Positions 38,481-48,363 are shown, numbered from the stretch's first letter. The stretch is DNA of 64,000 nt from Bacteroidota bacterium (GCA_016845105.1 JAERTF010000147.1:36007-100006), one strand, 5' to 3'. Numbers and translations: made by a program. Notes: generated by a model from the letters alone, not told the origin.

Positions 38481-39994
38481 TATTTTTCTGATGATATATT
38501 TACCTGAAGTTCTTTTGGTATAAATGATGTATTGTTTTCAAAATCCCAAAGAGACTGTACTTTCATATTAATTATTTCTAATCTGTAATTGATTAAGGCA
38601 TTAACCAGTGCTGTTTTTTTCTCACTTAGCTGACTTTGGAATCTTTCCAAATCGATACTAGTGAGATCTCCATTTTTATATCTTTCCAAATTGATATCAT
38701 ATGTTAGCTGAGCATTTTTTTCATTTTGCTTTGCTATTTCAATTTGGTAAACAAGATTTTGCAGGTTCCGGTATGTTTTTCTAATACTTATAATAATATC
38801 ATTTTTTTGATCATTGAGATCAATTTCCCGGGATTGAATTTCAATTTCGGCAGCCCTCATTTGAGCTTTCCTTTGCCCCCAGTCAAACAATGGAACGGCA
38901 AAGGTTATACCCACAGTAGGGCTGTTTGTTGGTTTATCATAAATTTTGGAAAAATTAGGATCGTTACCCATAACCCCAACAGAAAGGCTTACATCACCAC
39001 GGAATTCATTTTGGGCAGATGTTTCGGTGAGATTGAATTCTGCCATTTTTAAATCGATATTTCGTTGTGTAAGTTCCAATCTTTGTGATAATCCATTATC
39101 GATGGCTTTGTCAAGATTAACAAAAACAAGTTTAAAGCCGATATTACTTTGTACTTCAATTTCATCAAAAAGCGACATTCCAATAAGTAGTTTGAACTGA
39201 TCGCGGGCATTATCGAGTGCCACTTTTGCATTGTCAAGGTTAGACTCACTGGTGGCGTAGTTTAAATCGGCCTGCAGTAATTCTTCTTTTGCTGATAATC
39301 CGGCTTCGTACTTTCTCTGAATAATATCAAGACTTATTTTTTGATTATCAAATTCCTCTTGTGCAATGTCAACTGCTGTTTCTTGTTGGTAAACCGAATA
39401 AAAGGCTTGATTTACCTGATATTCCATATTTAGCATCTCAATTGCATAAGCCATGGTGGCTGTTTCCAGATTTAATTTTATTTTTTCCAGGTTTAACTTT
39501 AGCCTATTGTAGGTAAATAAAGGTTGGTCGTATTTCACAAATAAATAATTATTAAACCCCTTATCTGTAAACTTATCATTATTCGCTTCACTATAGTTGT
39601 CCTGGTAACCAAAGTTGTTTTGAACCGTAAGTAGTCCATCTGTTAACTTAATTGGTTGTGTAACCACAAAGCTGGCATTTGCACCTTTATTTTCGGATGT
39701 ATACCATTGGGAAAACCTTTTATCATAGGATTGCTCGCGCGAGAAACTAACAGGAGTAATGTTTAATAGGAAATTTGACTTTAAACTAGCCAGCTGAGCA
39801 TTAAGGTACTCCTTATTCATCTCCATATTCATCCGCGATTTCTGTATTGCGGGGCTGTTCAATATCGCAATATCAAGTGATTCTTCCAAGGTAAGAACCT
39901 TTTGAGCTGAAATATTTCCACTAACAAATAGAAGCATCAGCGCTGATATTGCCAGGATTGTAATTTTCCGTTTTTTTACGGTTGAACGTATCAT
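38480..39994 (-). CDS. TolC-family outer-membrane efflux channel
   Basis: 504 aa. A signal peptide (about 1-30, ISALMLLFVSGNISAQ) precedes two TolC repeat halves, recognisable from LTLEESLDIAILNSPAI, the coiled-coil helix KISLDIIQRKYEAGLSAKEEL, and the second repeat SVGVMGNDPNFS to YKNGDLTSIDLERFQSQL. TolC trimers form the exit duct for RND and type I ABC exporters. It sits between the ABC permease fusion (16 bases) and the adaptor (overlapping by one base), so it serves both parts of the operon. Confidence 0.93.
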   Translation of the reverse strand: MIRSTVKKRKITILAISALMLLFVSGNISAQKVLTLEESLDIAILNSPAIQKSRMNMEMNKEYLNAQLASLKSNFLLNITPVSFSREQSYDKRFSQWYTSENKGANASFVVTQPIKLTDGLLTVQNNFGYQDNYSEANNDKFTDKGFNNYLFVKYDQPLFTYNRLKLNLEKIKLNLETATMAYAIEMLNMEYQVNQAFYSVYQQETAVDIAQEEFDNQKISLDIIQRKYEAGLSAKEELLQADLNYATSESNLDNAKVALDNARDQFKLLIGMSLFDEIEVQSNIGFKLVFVNLDKAIDNGLSQRLELTQRNIDLKMAEFNLTETSAQNEFRGDVSLSVGVMGNDPNFSKIYDKPTNSPTVGITFAVPLFDWGQRKAQMRAAEIEIQSREIDLNDQKNDIIISIRKTYRNLQNLVYQIEIAKQNEKNAQLTYDINLERYKNGDLTSIDLERFQSQLSEKKTALVNALINYRLEIINMKVQSLWDFENNTSFIPKELQVNISSEK

Positions 39995-40010
39995 AAAGCT
40001 AATCTTTGAT

Positions 40011-43000
40011 TTAATTTTTAATCCATTTTACTGCATCTGCAAACACCATAGGCCCAACCGATTTATTGCTGAGTTCAACCTTTGCCGTTTCAGGAGTAAT
40101 AAACCATGTTCCCATATAGTTCCATCCATTTTCCACATCGGCATCGGTAAAATTTAGTTCATCCTTACCACCCTCATAGTAAACCGTGAAATTGTAATCA
40201 GATTTCTTCGTTTGTCTTCGGCTTCTGCTCCAGTTTATATTAATCTTCTCGGTATGAAAATATACATCATAATATCCTTTTTCTGCAACCGGAGCATCCC
40301 AGGTTGCAACCTTATCATCAAGTCCGCTTTTGGTGTATGCTGCCGATCGAATATATTTTCCGTAAAAGCCACTCCTTAGAACCTGATTCCAGTTTGTAGG
40401 AGGATTCCAAAACCGTATTCCTGAATATTCATATCCCGGATCCATATTTTTATTTACCAGTCGTTTAAGATAACTCACTTTATTTTCGAAAGTGAACTTG
40501 AAGGTTGAATCCTCATTATCAATAACAATTTCCCCATCGGGAAGTGTTTTATCAAAAAGAGCACAATCTTTTATTCCTTCGATGGCTTTTGTTTTTCTTA
40601 ACTGATCAAAAGAACCAAAATCATAGATCAAGGTGTTCGGAAGATTCTGAGAAATATGAGTGTAAATATTCATCCTCGCTGGTTCGGTCGAAAAAACAAA
40701 ACCAACATCTTTTGCAGACTTTGCCGGGATATAAAGTTTCTTTGTAAAGTCGGGTTCAGCATTTCTGTCATTTTGTTCATTGGGGTTGTCCAAAAAGATA
40801 TTTATAGTTACTACTCCATCTGTTGATTCGGGGTTTGCAATTTTAAACTTTACCTGATACTTTGTGCGCTCCTCTTCATGAACCTTGTATGTTTCAAGTC
40901 CTGCAATCATAAACCCCGGAAGGCTTTTGCCATAATACCAGTTATTAATTTCATTAAGAACCGACTCCCCAAACTGTAATCTCATAGCTGAGTCCAACGA
41001 TTCAAGAGTAAATGAATGCCAACTGTTGTTCTCTATAAATTCATCAATAAAATCATTAAACTCTTCTTCACCATACCTGGCTCTGAAAATCGAAAACAGG
41101 TAATCGCCTTTTGCAAGAATAAGATCGTAAAGAGCTATTTCATCTTCATCATTTTCATCGGTTTTCCAAAATTTATCATAATCAGATAGTGGATCATCTT
41201 TCAACTCAAGGTTTATTTTTTCTTCTTTGCTTAAATCCTGAGAAAACCAGCGATAATTTGATACAGGGTTCGAATACCTATCTTTAAGGTATGCCTGAAG
41301 ACTTAAGTTTACTGCCGGCCATTTGCTGCTACTAAGGTTGGTTTTAAAGGTAACATAATTTGGAAAAAAAGACATAGTATTTCTATCCATTCTATCAAAC
41401 ATATACCATTCAGTATGATTTGCCATGAAATTACCTCTGGTAAACCGTTTTAATATTCTGGATTGAAGTTCGGTGGGTGTGATTTCTTCTTTCTCACGTC
41501 TCATACTTCTCTCGGTACGACGTTTCCTTTTCTTTAGGTCTGTTTCTTCCATCATCAAGCCTTTTTCGGTATAGAATGTAATCTCAGGCTGTACCGCATC
41601 GCTCGTGATTGTCCACAAATGTTTATCGAGAAGAAACTGAACCGGAACTTCGGCCAGAGCAAATCTGTTGAAAGGATATGTAAACCCTATCTCAGCTTCA
41701 TATTCATTTTTCAAATCGCGAATTACACCAGGTAAACTATCGTAAATATCTGTAAAATACTCGCTGTAGTAGTCATTTCCTTTGATTGTATAAATTCCGT
41801 ACTCAACGGAATCAACATCAATTGATTTCTTCTCATAATCACCAATTAGCAGACTGATTTTTGGCAAAGGATGTTCGGGTGAAAAACTAAAATTACCAGT
41901 TGAATCTGTTTCAGCCTTTCCCTGTGAAATTGCCATCAAAGATGGTTTAGTGCTAACATCCAGTTTATATACTGTAAAATCTGGTGAATATGCCGAAGGG
42001 TTCTCGTTGGAAAAACTAACCCCTGAAATTGGATACCACAGTGCCTCGTTGGTTAGCAATACAAAATCCTGCTCTAACCATGCATATCTTTTTTTAAATT
42101 TAAAAATTTCAAAGGAAAAGTAATCTGTAAAATCATCCAGATTTTGATCCAGAAAACATGTGTTTTCATTTATTGTACCAGAATAATTAATTTGAATACT
42201 ATTTGTTTGTCCCGGCAACACCTTGCTATCAGGAATGATTTTTAAAATTTGTTTATCACGAACATAATTTACATCCGTATTATCGATATTTATGGATTCA
42301 ACTTTCAGGCCAGGGTTAAGGCTAAAAATTAATGTGTCAATGCTTGCCTCGTTATTGTTTTTTGATGAGATAATTGCTTTAACACTAATGTTTTTGTTTG
42401 AATGAATTAAGCTAAGGTTGCATGAATCAATAGTAATAACAGAATAGCTATGGTATTGATTATTAAGACCAATCATTTGTTTTTTCTCATTAATTACTTC
42501 AAGCTTATTATTTAAATAGGTGTAAATAAGCAAGGCTCCAACCAATAGGAAAATAATAGATATAAGTCCTGGCAAGAATTTAAATGATTTTGATTGTGGT
42601 AGTCTGTCGAGGCGGGTTATTGTGAAAAAAATAAGTGATAATCCAATAAAAAAGTAGATACCACGATGAATAATTGTTGTTTCCAGGTCGGCAAACCCTC
42701 CAACCGAAGATTTCATCATCGGAATTTGATACGCAATAAAATCGAAAATCTGATAAAAACGTGTATCCAGATAAAAAATAGATGCTGCAATATATCCCAG
42801 CAATATTATAAAAGTAATTGCCTGATTTTTGGTTACAATCATTAAAAAGAATGAGAGCCCAAGAACATAAACAAGTGTTGGAACACTAATTAGCAAAGGA
42901 TAATAAAGATATTCCAGAATACCTTTTGCTGAATCGTTACTTAAAAAGGAAAAGCCGATTCCAATACTTAATATCAATACATTTAAAATAAAGAACACCA

Positions 43001-43349
43001 GTAGTATGCCAAGTGTTTTACCCAGTATATACTCGGCATTTGTCATCGATCTGGCATATATAACCTCAACCGTATCATTTTTTCTATCTTGTTTTAAAAA
43101 TTCAGAAGCCAGAAAAACAGCCACAATGGCTTGACCCACATTAAGAACAAGTAGATTTACATATGGTAATGATGCGGGTAATGCTCTATAGATAAAAGGA
43201 GCGCCACTGTTTGTAAGGTTGGCAGCAATATTAAAAATTCCAATCCCAATTACCGATAACCCGGCAAAAATTCGGAAAAACCAACTACGCAACAATGTAC
43301 GCATTTCGTAAATTCCAACTGTAGATATACTATTCAGACTAAATGCCAC
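40011..43349 (-). CDS. ABC-2 permease fused to an M1-peptidase-like and golvesin-like domain (1112 aa)
   Basis: The first about 285 residues have six membrane segments of an ABC-2 permease (SVIGIGIFNIAANL, VFFILNVLILSIGIGF, IIFLLVGALLIYTYL). A long periplasmic region follows (about 300-900) with the fold order of M1 aminopeptidases fused to permeases in Bacteroidota, including the substitute motif DAVQPEITFYTEKG. The metal-binding HExxH and the downstream Glu of M1 enzymes are missing, so this part is probably non-catalytic. The last about 150 residues (GIRFWNPPTNWNQVL to MVFADAVKWIKN) resemble the golvesin C-terminal or carbohydrate-binding domain. Its ATPase partner is encoded 18 bases upstream. 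A fusion of three domains in one chain is unusual. Confidence 0.85.
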   Translation of the reverse strand: MAFSLNSISTVGIYEMRTLLRSWFFRIFAGLSVIGIGIFNIAANLTNSGAPFIYRALPASLPYVNLLVLNVGQAIVAVFLASEFLKQDRKNDTVEVIYARSMTNAEYILGKTLGILLVFFILNVLILSIGIGFSFLSNDSAKGILEYLYYPLLISVPTLVYVLGLSFFLMIVTKNQAITFIILLGYIAASIFYLDTRFYQIFDFIAYQIPMMKSSVGGFADLETTIIHRGIYFFIGLSLIFFTITRLDRLPQSKSFKFLPGLISIIFLLVGALLIYTYLNNKLEVINEKKQMIGLNNQYHSYSVITIDSCNLSLIHSNKNISVKAIISSKNNNEASIDTLIFSLNPGLKVESINIDNTDVNYVRDKQILKIIPDSKVLPGQTNSIQINYSGTINENTCFLDQNLDDFTDYFSFEIFKFKKRYAWLEQDFVLLTNEALWYPISGVSFSNENPSAYSPDFTVYKLDVSTKPSLMAISQGKAETDSTGNFSFSPEHPLPKISLLIGDYEKKSIDVDSVEYGIYTIKGNDYYSEYFTDIYDSLPGVIRDLKNEYEAEIGFTYPFNRFALAEVPVQFLLDKHLWTITSDAVQPEITFYTEKGLMMEETDLKKRKRRTERSMRREKEEITPTELQSRILKRFTRGNFMANHTEWYMFDRMDRNTMSFFPNYVTFKTNLSSSKWPAVNLSLQAYLKDRYSNPVSNYRWFSQDLSKEEKINLELKDDPLSDYDKFWKTDENDEDEIALYDLILAKGDYLFSIFRARYGEEEFNDFIDEFIENNSWHSFTLESLDSAMRLQFGESVLNEINNWYYGKSLPGFMIAGLETYKVHEEERTKYQVKFKIANPESTDGVVTINIFLDNPNEQNDRNAEPDFTKKLYIPAKSAKDVGFVFSTEPARMNIYTHISQNLPNTLIYDFGSFDQLRKTKAIEGIKDCALFDKTLPDGEIVIDNEDSTFKFTFENKVSYLKRLVNKNMDPGYEYSGIRFWNPPTNWNQVLRSGFYGKYIRSAAYTKSGLDDKVATWDAPVAEKGYYDVYFHTEKININWSRSRRQTKKSDYNFTVYYEGGKDELNFTDADVENGWNYMGTWFITPETAKVELSNKSVGPMVFADAVKWIKN

Positions 43350-43367
43350 AATATATAAGGTTAATCT

Positions 43368-44258
43368 TTAAAATTCATTATTACCACTAACATATTCCAT
43401 AAAATACACATACGCGTGTTCGAGGGTTGGTTCAATTTGATTAACACCTGCTATATTAGTGTTGTCAGCTACAAACTGAACATCCCAACCATCACCCGTT
43501 GGTATTGTGGAAATTATTGGGTATGTGTTTTTCAGTTCATCATAATCAGTACCCGAAACATTCACCTGAAAAACATGACCACGTGTATCTTGTATAAGAT
43601 TTTCAGGAGAACCACTAAAACCAAGATGCCCATTATCAAGCAGAGTCATATTTTGGCAGATACTTGAAATATCCCCAACAATATGAGTTGAAAGAATAAT
43701 TACAGCATCATTTTGACTAATATCGCTAAGGATATTCCTAAATCTGATTCTTTCTTCGGGATCGAGGCCGGTAGTTGGTTCATCCACCACCAATAGTTTG
43801 GGGTCACCAATTAGAGCCTGTGCAATTCCAAGTCGACGTTTCATACCTCCCGAAAGCTTGTCGGCACCACGGTCGCGAACATCGAATAGGCCAACTTTTT
43901 CAAGCCATAGATCAACTTTTTCCATTCGCAACTTCTTACTCTTAACTCCTGCCAAACGAGCAGCATAATCAAGAAACTCCCAGGTTTTTAGCTTTGTAAA
44001 AAAGCGAAAATCCTGGGGAAGGTACCCAAGTGTTTTTCTAATCTCTGCCCTATTGTTGGATATATCCCAACCATTTATAAGAATAGTGCCACTTGTTGGT
44101 TTCATAAGTGTTACTAGTATCCGCATTAGTGTGGATTTACCTGCTCCATTGGGACCCAGTAAACCAAACATACCACTTCCAATTTCCAGGTTAATGTCAC
44201 TTAGAGCATGTTTACCGTTATCATATACTTTGTTAAGGTTTTGTATAGATATATTCAT
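43368..44258 (-). CDS. ABC transporter ATP-binding subunit
   Basis: 296 aa. The nucleotide-binding motifs are complete: Walker A GPNGAGKST (about residue 36), Q-loop YLPQDF, signature LSGGMKRR, Walker B LLVVDEPTTGLDPE and switch His in LSTHIVGD. A C-terminal extension of about 70 residues resembles the regulatory tail of bacterial ABC-2 ATPases. It starts the operon of seven genes and pairs with the permease fusion 18 bases downstream. No promoter could be assigned with confidence in the gap to 44427. Confidence 0.94.
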   Translation of the reverse strand: MNISIQNLNKVYDNGKHALSDINLEIGSGMFGLLGPNGAGKSTLMRILVTLMKPTSGTILINGWDISNNRAEIRKTLGYLPQDFRFFTKLKTWEFLDYAARLAGVKSKKLRMEKVDLWLEKVGLFDVRDRGADKLSGGMKRRLGIAQALIGDPKLLVVDEPTTGLDPEERIRFRNILSDISQNDAVIILSTHIVGDISSICQNMTLLDNGHLGFSGSPENLIQDTRGHVFQVNVSGTDYDELKNTYPIISTIPTGDGWDVQFVADNTNIAGVNQIEPTLEHAYVYFMEYVSGNNEF

Positions 44259-44427
44259 CCACTTTGGTTTTATTTATGGTTCTATCGAATTTACTAAATT
44301 ATCTCTTTTTCGTTAATACTAGTTTTGTAAGTATAGAACTTTGAGAAACAAGGATTGTTGCATTTTCGTTGCGTTTTATTATCTGGTTTGACAATTGGCA
44401 GGTAAAATTGGTTACACATTGTTAGTT

Positions 44428-44736
44428 TTATAAATTGATATCATTAATATATTCTTCGTCTTCAAAACTAAATTCAATTCCCATTGCTTCTTCAAATTTA
44501 GTTTGTTTAGTAACTTCTTCGGTATTAAATGGAATATCATCTATGGTGCTTTCTTCTTCAAATGAAAAGTCTGCCACAGCTGACTCAATATTGTTTTGTG
44601 ATATAATCTCTTTTTTAGCTGGTTCGCTGCTTGACAAGGATCCTGAATAAAACTTTATTGTTGTGTTTAAGTGTAGTGATATTAGAACGGTTAGTGAAAC
44701 GATCAGTAGGCTATTTATAAAATTTGTTTTCATCAC
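44428..44736 (-). CDS. Small exported or membrane-anchored hypothetical protein (102 aa)
   Basis: A single hydrophobic segment (about 7-24, INSLLIVSLTVLISLHL) is followed by an acidic, Glu- and Ser-rich tail that looks disordered. It contains two similar short motifs (ADFSFEEESTIDD and IEFSFEDEEYINDI). I recognise no family. The repeat-like acidic motifs and the N-terminal helix suggest a real short gene. It lies 169 bases upstream of the ABC ATPase gene on the same strand, and whether it belongs to that operon is not clear. Confidence 0.5.
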   Translation of the reverse strand: MMKTNFINSLLIVSLTVLISLHLNTTIKFYSGSLSSSEPAKKEIISQNNIESAVADFSFEEESTIDDIPFNTEEVTKQTKFEEAMGIEFSFEDEEYINDINL

Positions 44737-45101
44737 GTTAGTTTTTGTAGTTGTTATTTAATGGCAAAAATATGGTGATAAACTACTAGTGTAAATCATA
44801 ATTAGGTGAATGGCGTACTTTTTTCGGTGAGTGGGGAAGTGATTGTGGTTAATGGGTCTGTAAGGATATGTAGTTATCAACTTTTTGAGCTAAATGATGG
44901 ATCTATGAGATCAAACCAGGTATAACCTATGGCAAACTCATATAGTTCACTTTGTGAAAATTTGTGTCTTCTTAGAGTTCTCTGTACTAAAGCCTTGGTT
45001 CACCAGTCTATAGTTATTTCACAGAGTAGCTCAAAGAATATACTACTTGATTAAAATAAGAATACATCTAATTAACTATTTTTGTATTAAATACATAAAA
45101 G
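44737..45101. other. 365-bp intergenic region with one promoter box
   Basis: No gene is seen. A TATTTTTG at 45077-45084 fits the Bacteroidota -7 box and lies 18 bases before the start of the gene at 45102. The rest of the region is AT-rich and may include remnants of a repeat (around 44950-45020), but I could not match it to anything. Confidence 0.4.
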
Positions 45102-45566
45102 ATGTCAAAAAAACTATCGAAGAATATAAATTTTTTTGAGGATTATTGTATTCTTGCTATTGTGAGTCATTTAAAGGATTACACATTGTGCTATCATATT
45201 AATAATGAACTAAAATTAGACTTTATTAAATATGAGGATTTGGTTTTTGTGGACAAATCAGGCACTGAAAGCACTTATTCATGGTATTATTATAGTGATA
45301 GAATAAATAGGTCACTATATTATTTAATTGGAAATAAGGATGAAGGGAGCGTACTGATTCCATCTCACAAAACGGTTGACTATTTTCTATTAGTTAAAGA
45401 CCCGGTAAATACTGCACTTATTAAAGATATTGGCCTTAATCTAAGAAAGATTCCAAATATAACAGCCGTTTTTGATATGGATCTTGAAAAAACCAAGGAT
45501 ATGGCTTTGATTCTTGAATCAATAGAACTTCATGAATTGGAGCATGTTAGAAAAAGAAAAGGGTAG
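45102..45566 (+). CDS. IPExxxVDY-family protein
   Basis: 154 aa soluble protein. The name-giving motif appears as IPSHKTVDYFLLVKDP, close to the family consensus, and the preceding YSWYYYSDRINRSLYYLIGNK is usual in Bacteroidota members. The function of the family is unknown. The gene next to it encodes a YkvA-like membrane protein and may be co-transcribed. A promoter box lies just upstream at 45077. Confidence 0.8.
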   Translation: MSKKLSKNINFFEDYCILAIVSHLKDYTLCYHINNELKLDFIKYEDLVFVDKSGTESTYSWYYYSDRINRSLYYLIGNKDEGSVLIPSHKTVDYFLLVKDPVNTALIKDIGLNLRKIPNITAVFDMDLEKTKDMALILESIELHELEHVRKRKG

Positions 45567-45617
45567 GTGTGTTTATCCGAAAGAAACAAAAAGCATAATA
45601 TTGCGTTTAATTTTAAA

Positions 45618-45992
45618 ATGGGCATTACAAAAAACATAAAACAATATATTGACCATTATGATGAATCGGAGTTATTCTCAATGCTCAAAGTAGCTGGGAA
45701 AAAACTTGGTTCACAAGTGGTTCTTTATGTATTAATTTTGTTTACTCTAATTGGAGATTCTAAAATACCTGTTAAAGTGCGATTTGTTTTTATGGCAGCC
45801 ATTGGGTATTTAATACTACCAACGGATTTGATTGCTGATATTTTGCCTGTTATTGGTTTTACAGATGATATTGCATTTTTAACCTATGTAATATCTAATG
45901 CAACCGAATATATTACACCTGAAATTAAAGAACAAGCCAGGGGAAAAATGGGAAAATGGATAAAAACAGATTCTAAAGAAAAAGAAATATAG
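45618..45992 (+). CDS. YkvA/DUF1232-family membrane protein
   Basis: 124 aa from the ATG at 45618. A longer open frame to 45567 exists but begins with a non-hydrophobic tail (MCLSERNKKHN) lacking any support. The DUF1232 core is plain: KVRFVFMAAIGYLILPTDLIADILPVIG followed by TDDIAFLTYVI. The family has two membrane helices and unknown function. It follows the IPExxxVDY gene by about 50 bases. Confidence 0.85.
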   Translation: MGITKNIKQYIDHYDESELFSMLKVAGKKLGSQVVLYVLILFTLIGDSKIPVKVRFVFMAAIGYLILPTDLIADILPVIGFTDDIAFLTYVISNATEYITPEIKEQARGKMGKWIKTDSKEKEI

Positions 45993-46008
45993 CGATCCAA
46001 AAAGTATT

Positions 46009-47025
46009 CTAGATAGTTGACTTAAACTGATCTAAAAACCTAATGTCGTTTTCAAAAAACAGGCGAAGATCGTTTATTTGATATTTGAGCATAGTAATTC
46101 GCTCTATGCCCATTCCGAATGCAAAGCCTGTGTATTTTTTACTATCGATTCCACATAGTTCAAGTACGTTTGGGTCTACCATGCCACATCCCAGTATCTC
46201 AACCCAACCCGTGTATTTGCAAATATTACAACCTTTTCCACCACAGATATTACATGATATATCCATTTCTGCTGATGGCTCAGTAAAAGGAAAATAAGAT
46301 GGGCGAAACCTGGTTTCTGTTTTTTCACCAAATAGTTCTTTGGCAAAGTAGTAAAGCGTTTGTTTTAGATCAGCAAAACTTACATCGGTATCAACATATA
46401 GCCCTTCAACCTGATGAAAAATACAGTGCGCTCTGGCACTAATGGCTTCGTTACGGAAAACTCGCCCTGGTGATATTGTACGTATTGGAGGCTCTGTATT
46501 CTGCATAACCCTAACCTGCACCGATGAAGTGTGAGTCCGCAGTGCAATATCAGGATCTTTTTCAATGAAAAAGGTGTCCTGCATATCACGTGCAGGATGG
46601 TCGGCCGGAAAATTTAACGCTGAAAAATTATGAAAATCATCTTCAATTTCAGGGCCTTCGCTTACAGTAAATCCAATTCTGGAAAAAATATCTATGATAT
46701 CATTACGAACAATAGATAATGGATGTCTTGTTCCCAAGGGGGATGATGATGGAAGTGTGAGGTCAGGTTTATCTTGAGATTCAGCAACACTTTCAAGACT
46801 TTCTTTAAGTGTAATTATTTTGTCCTGAATAGCATTTTTTAAACCATTCATTAATTGACCAATTTCTTTTCTGTCGGCAGGTGCAACGGTTTTAAAATCG
46901 GCAAATAAAGTAGTAATAATTCCTTTTTTGCTCAAATACTTTATTCTAAAAGCTTCAATCTGGTCGATGCTATCAGCATTAAATGCCTTAACTTCTTCAA
47001 GTAACTTACCTATCTTATCCTTCAT
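46009..47025 (-). CDS. pheS: Phenylalanyl-tRNA synthetase alpha subunit
   Basis: 338 aa, normal length. N-terminal coiled coil (about 1-85), then the class II synthetase core: HPLSIVRNDIIDIFSRIGF, RTHTSSVQVRVM (motif 2 region), the FHQVEGLYVD sequence and the C-terminal GFAFGMGIERITMLKY of motif 3. A cysteine-rich insert CNICGGKGCNICK precedes GWVEILGCGMV. It charges tRNA-Phe in an alpha2beta2 complex, and pheT is not in this window. The gene lies on the minus strand next to a cyclophilin. Confidence 0.97.
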   Translation of the reverse strand: MKDKIGKLLEEVKAFNADSIDQIEAFRIKYLSKKGIITTLFADFKTVAPADRKEIGQLMNGLKNAIQDKIITLKESLESVAESQDKPDLTLPSSSPLGTRHPLSIVRNDIIDIFSRIGFTVSEGPEIEDDFHNFSALNFPADHPARDMQDTFFIEKDPDIALRTHTSSVQVRVMQNTEPPIRTISPGRVFRNEAISARAHCIFHQVEGLYVDTDVSFADLKQTLYYFAKELFGEKTETRFRPSYFPFTEPSAEMDISCNICGGKGCNICKYTGWVEILGCGMVDPNVLELCGIDSKKYTGFAFGMGIERITMLKYQINDLRLFFENDIRFLDQFKSTI

Positions 47026-47060
47026 CGAAATACTTTATTATTTCTATATACTGTAACTAC

Positions 47061-47603
47061 CTATTCAACAATCTCAATTGTCATTGTAATAGGTTTAACC
47101 GGGGCATCACCTCTGCTTGTTTGAACTGCTGCAATTTTATCAACAACATCAAGTCCCATAATTACCTCACCATAAACAGTATAACCACCATCAAGATGTG
47201 GTGTGCCGTTGTTATTTTGAACAATATAAAACTGACATCCTGAAGATCTTTTTTCGGGGTTTGAAGGCCCGCCAATTCGTGCTGCCGCAAGTACGCCCTT
47301 TTTATGACTGTGATTAGGAAGTATTTCGGCTTCAATGGTATATCCGGGATCAACTTTGCCATCCTTATTATGTCCACCCTGAATCATGAAATTATTAATA
47401 ATTCTGTGGAAGTATGAACCTTCGTACCAGCCTTCATTCACTAGTTTAATAAAATTATCGCGATGAAGCGGAGTGTCGTTATAAAGTTTAACTGTTATAT
47501 CACCCATTGTGGTGTGAATTATGGCAACAGTTTCAGGTTTTTCAGTTTGTGCTACTACTAGCATGCTGGTTAATAATCCAAAAACAAGAAATAAATTTTT
47601 CAT
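47061..47603 (-). CDS. Cyclophilin-type peptidyl-prolyl cis-trans isomerase, exported
   Basis: The ATG at 47603 (MKNLFLVFGLLTSMLVVAQ) gives a good signal peptide and 180 aa. A frame open to 47630 adds a short charged extension without support. The cyclophilin core is present: YFHRIINNFMIQGG with the catalytic Arg, GPSNPEKRSSGCQFYIVQ and TVYGEVIMGLDVVDKIA. It would help fold proteins in the periplasm. A good promoter box lies at 47628-47635. Confidence 0.93.
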   Translation of the reverse strand: MKNLFLVFGLLTSMLVVAQTEKPETVAIIHTTMGDITVKLYNDTPLHRDNFIKLVNEGWYEGSYFHRIINNFMIQGGHNKDGKVDPGYTIEAEILPNHSHKKGVLAAARIGGPSNPEKRSSGCQFYIVQNNNGTPHLDGGYTVYGEVIMGLDVVDKIAAVQTSRGDAPVKPITMTIEIVE

Positions 47604-47627
47604 TTGATAGTATTTAAATTTGAACCG

Positions 47628-47635
47628 CAAAATTA
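47628..47635 (-). promoter_or_regulatory. Candidate -7 box for the cyclophilin gene
   Basis: TAATTTTG on the minus strand fits TAnnTTTG. It lies 24 bases before the ATG at 47603. Confidence 0.5.
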
Positions 47636-47688
47636 ATAAAATTGATGAATGAGTATTTGTGTTTGCCAGGTTGTGAAATTGTGGTTTA

Positions 47689-48276
47689 CTAGATGTTTAC
47701 ATTTTGCGTTGCTTCGTGAAAACAAATACGACACAGTGGTTCATATGCCTCGGTTTCCCCAAGCACAACTAGGTTATCATCTTTAACCGTTCGATGTGAG
47801 TAGCTCGCAAGATTTCCACAATTCATACAAATGGCATGTACTTTGGTAACATATTCAGCAGAAGCCATTAAGCTGGGGATTGGCCCAAAAGGTTTTCCCA
47901 GATAATCCATATCCAAGCCAGCAACAATTACCCGTTTTCCCTTTGCAGCAAGCTCATTACAAACACTTACAAGCTCATTGTCGAAAAACTGAGCTTCATC
48001 TATCCCAACAACCTCAAAATCTTCAGCGTAAAATAGTATTTGAGTTGCACTTTCTACCGGAGTTGAAGAAACGGAATTTGAATCGTGTGAAACAACATCA
48101 TCATCATCATATCGTGTGTCGATGGCAGGTTTAAAAATTTCAACTTTTTGTTTGGCAATTCGGGCACGATTAAGTCGACGAATTAACTCTTCTGTTTTTC
48201 CTGAAAACATTGAACCGCAAACAACTTCTATCCAACCCGACTTAACAGATTTATTATGGTCTTTTTCAAGAAACAT
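47689..48276 (-). CDS. tdk: Thymidine kinase
   Basis: 195 aa. The P-loop reads [15 protein letters not shown]. The Walker B segment [10 protein letters not shown] and the lasso loop with two zinc Cys pairs (CMNCGN and CRICF) are present, as in type II thymidine kinases. It phosphorylates thymidine in the salvage pathway. The size matches the family. Confidence 0.96.
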   Translation of the reverse strand: MFLEKDHNKSVKSGWIEVVCGSMFSGKTEELIRRLNRARIAKQKVEIFKPAIDTRYDDDDVVSHDSNSVSSTPVESATQILFYAEDFEVVGIDEAQFFDNELVSVCNELAAKGKRVIVAGLDMDYLGKPFGPIPSLMASAEYVTKVHAICMNCGNLASYSHRTVKDDNLVVLGETEAYEPLCRICFHEATQNVNI

Positions 48277-48355
48277 AAGCTAATTATTGATATTCTTTTT
48301 TACTTTTGAACAATAAACCAAATAGTTAATCCTGTGAAATAATTACAAGATAATT

Positions 48356-48363
48356 TACGTTTG
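48356..48363 (+). promoter_or_regulatory. Candidate -7 box for the gene at 48392
   Basis: TACGTTTG fits TAnnTTTG and lies 29 bases before the ATG. No clear -33 element is present. Confidence 0.4.

Noticed and set aside
44950..45020. Possible repeat-like sequence in the gap before the IPExxxVDY gene
   Set aside because: No second copy was found in the window, so it cannot be called a repeat.
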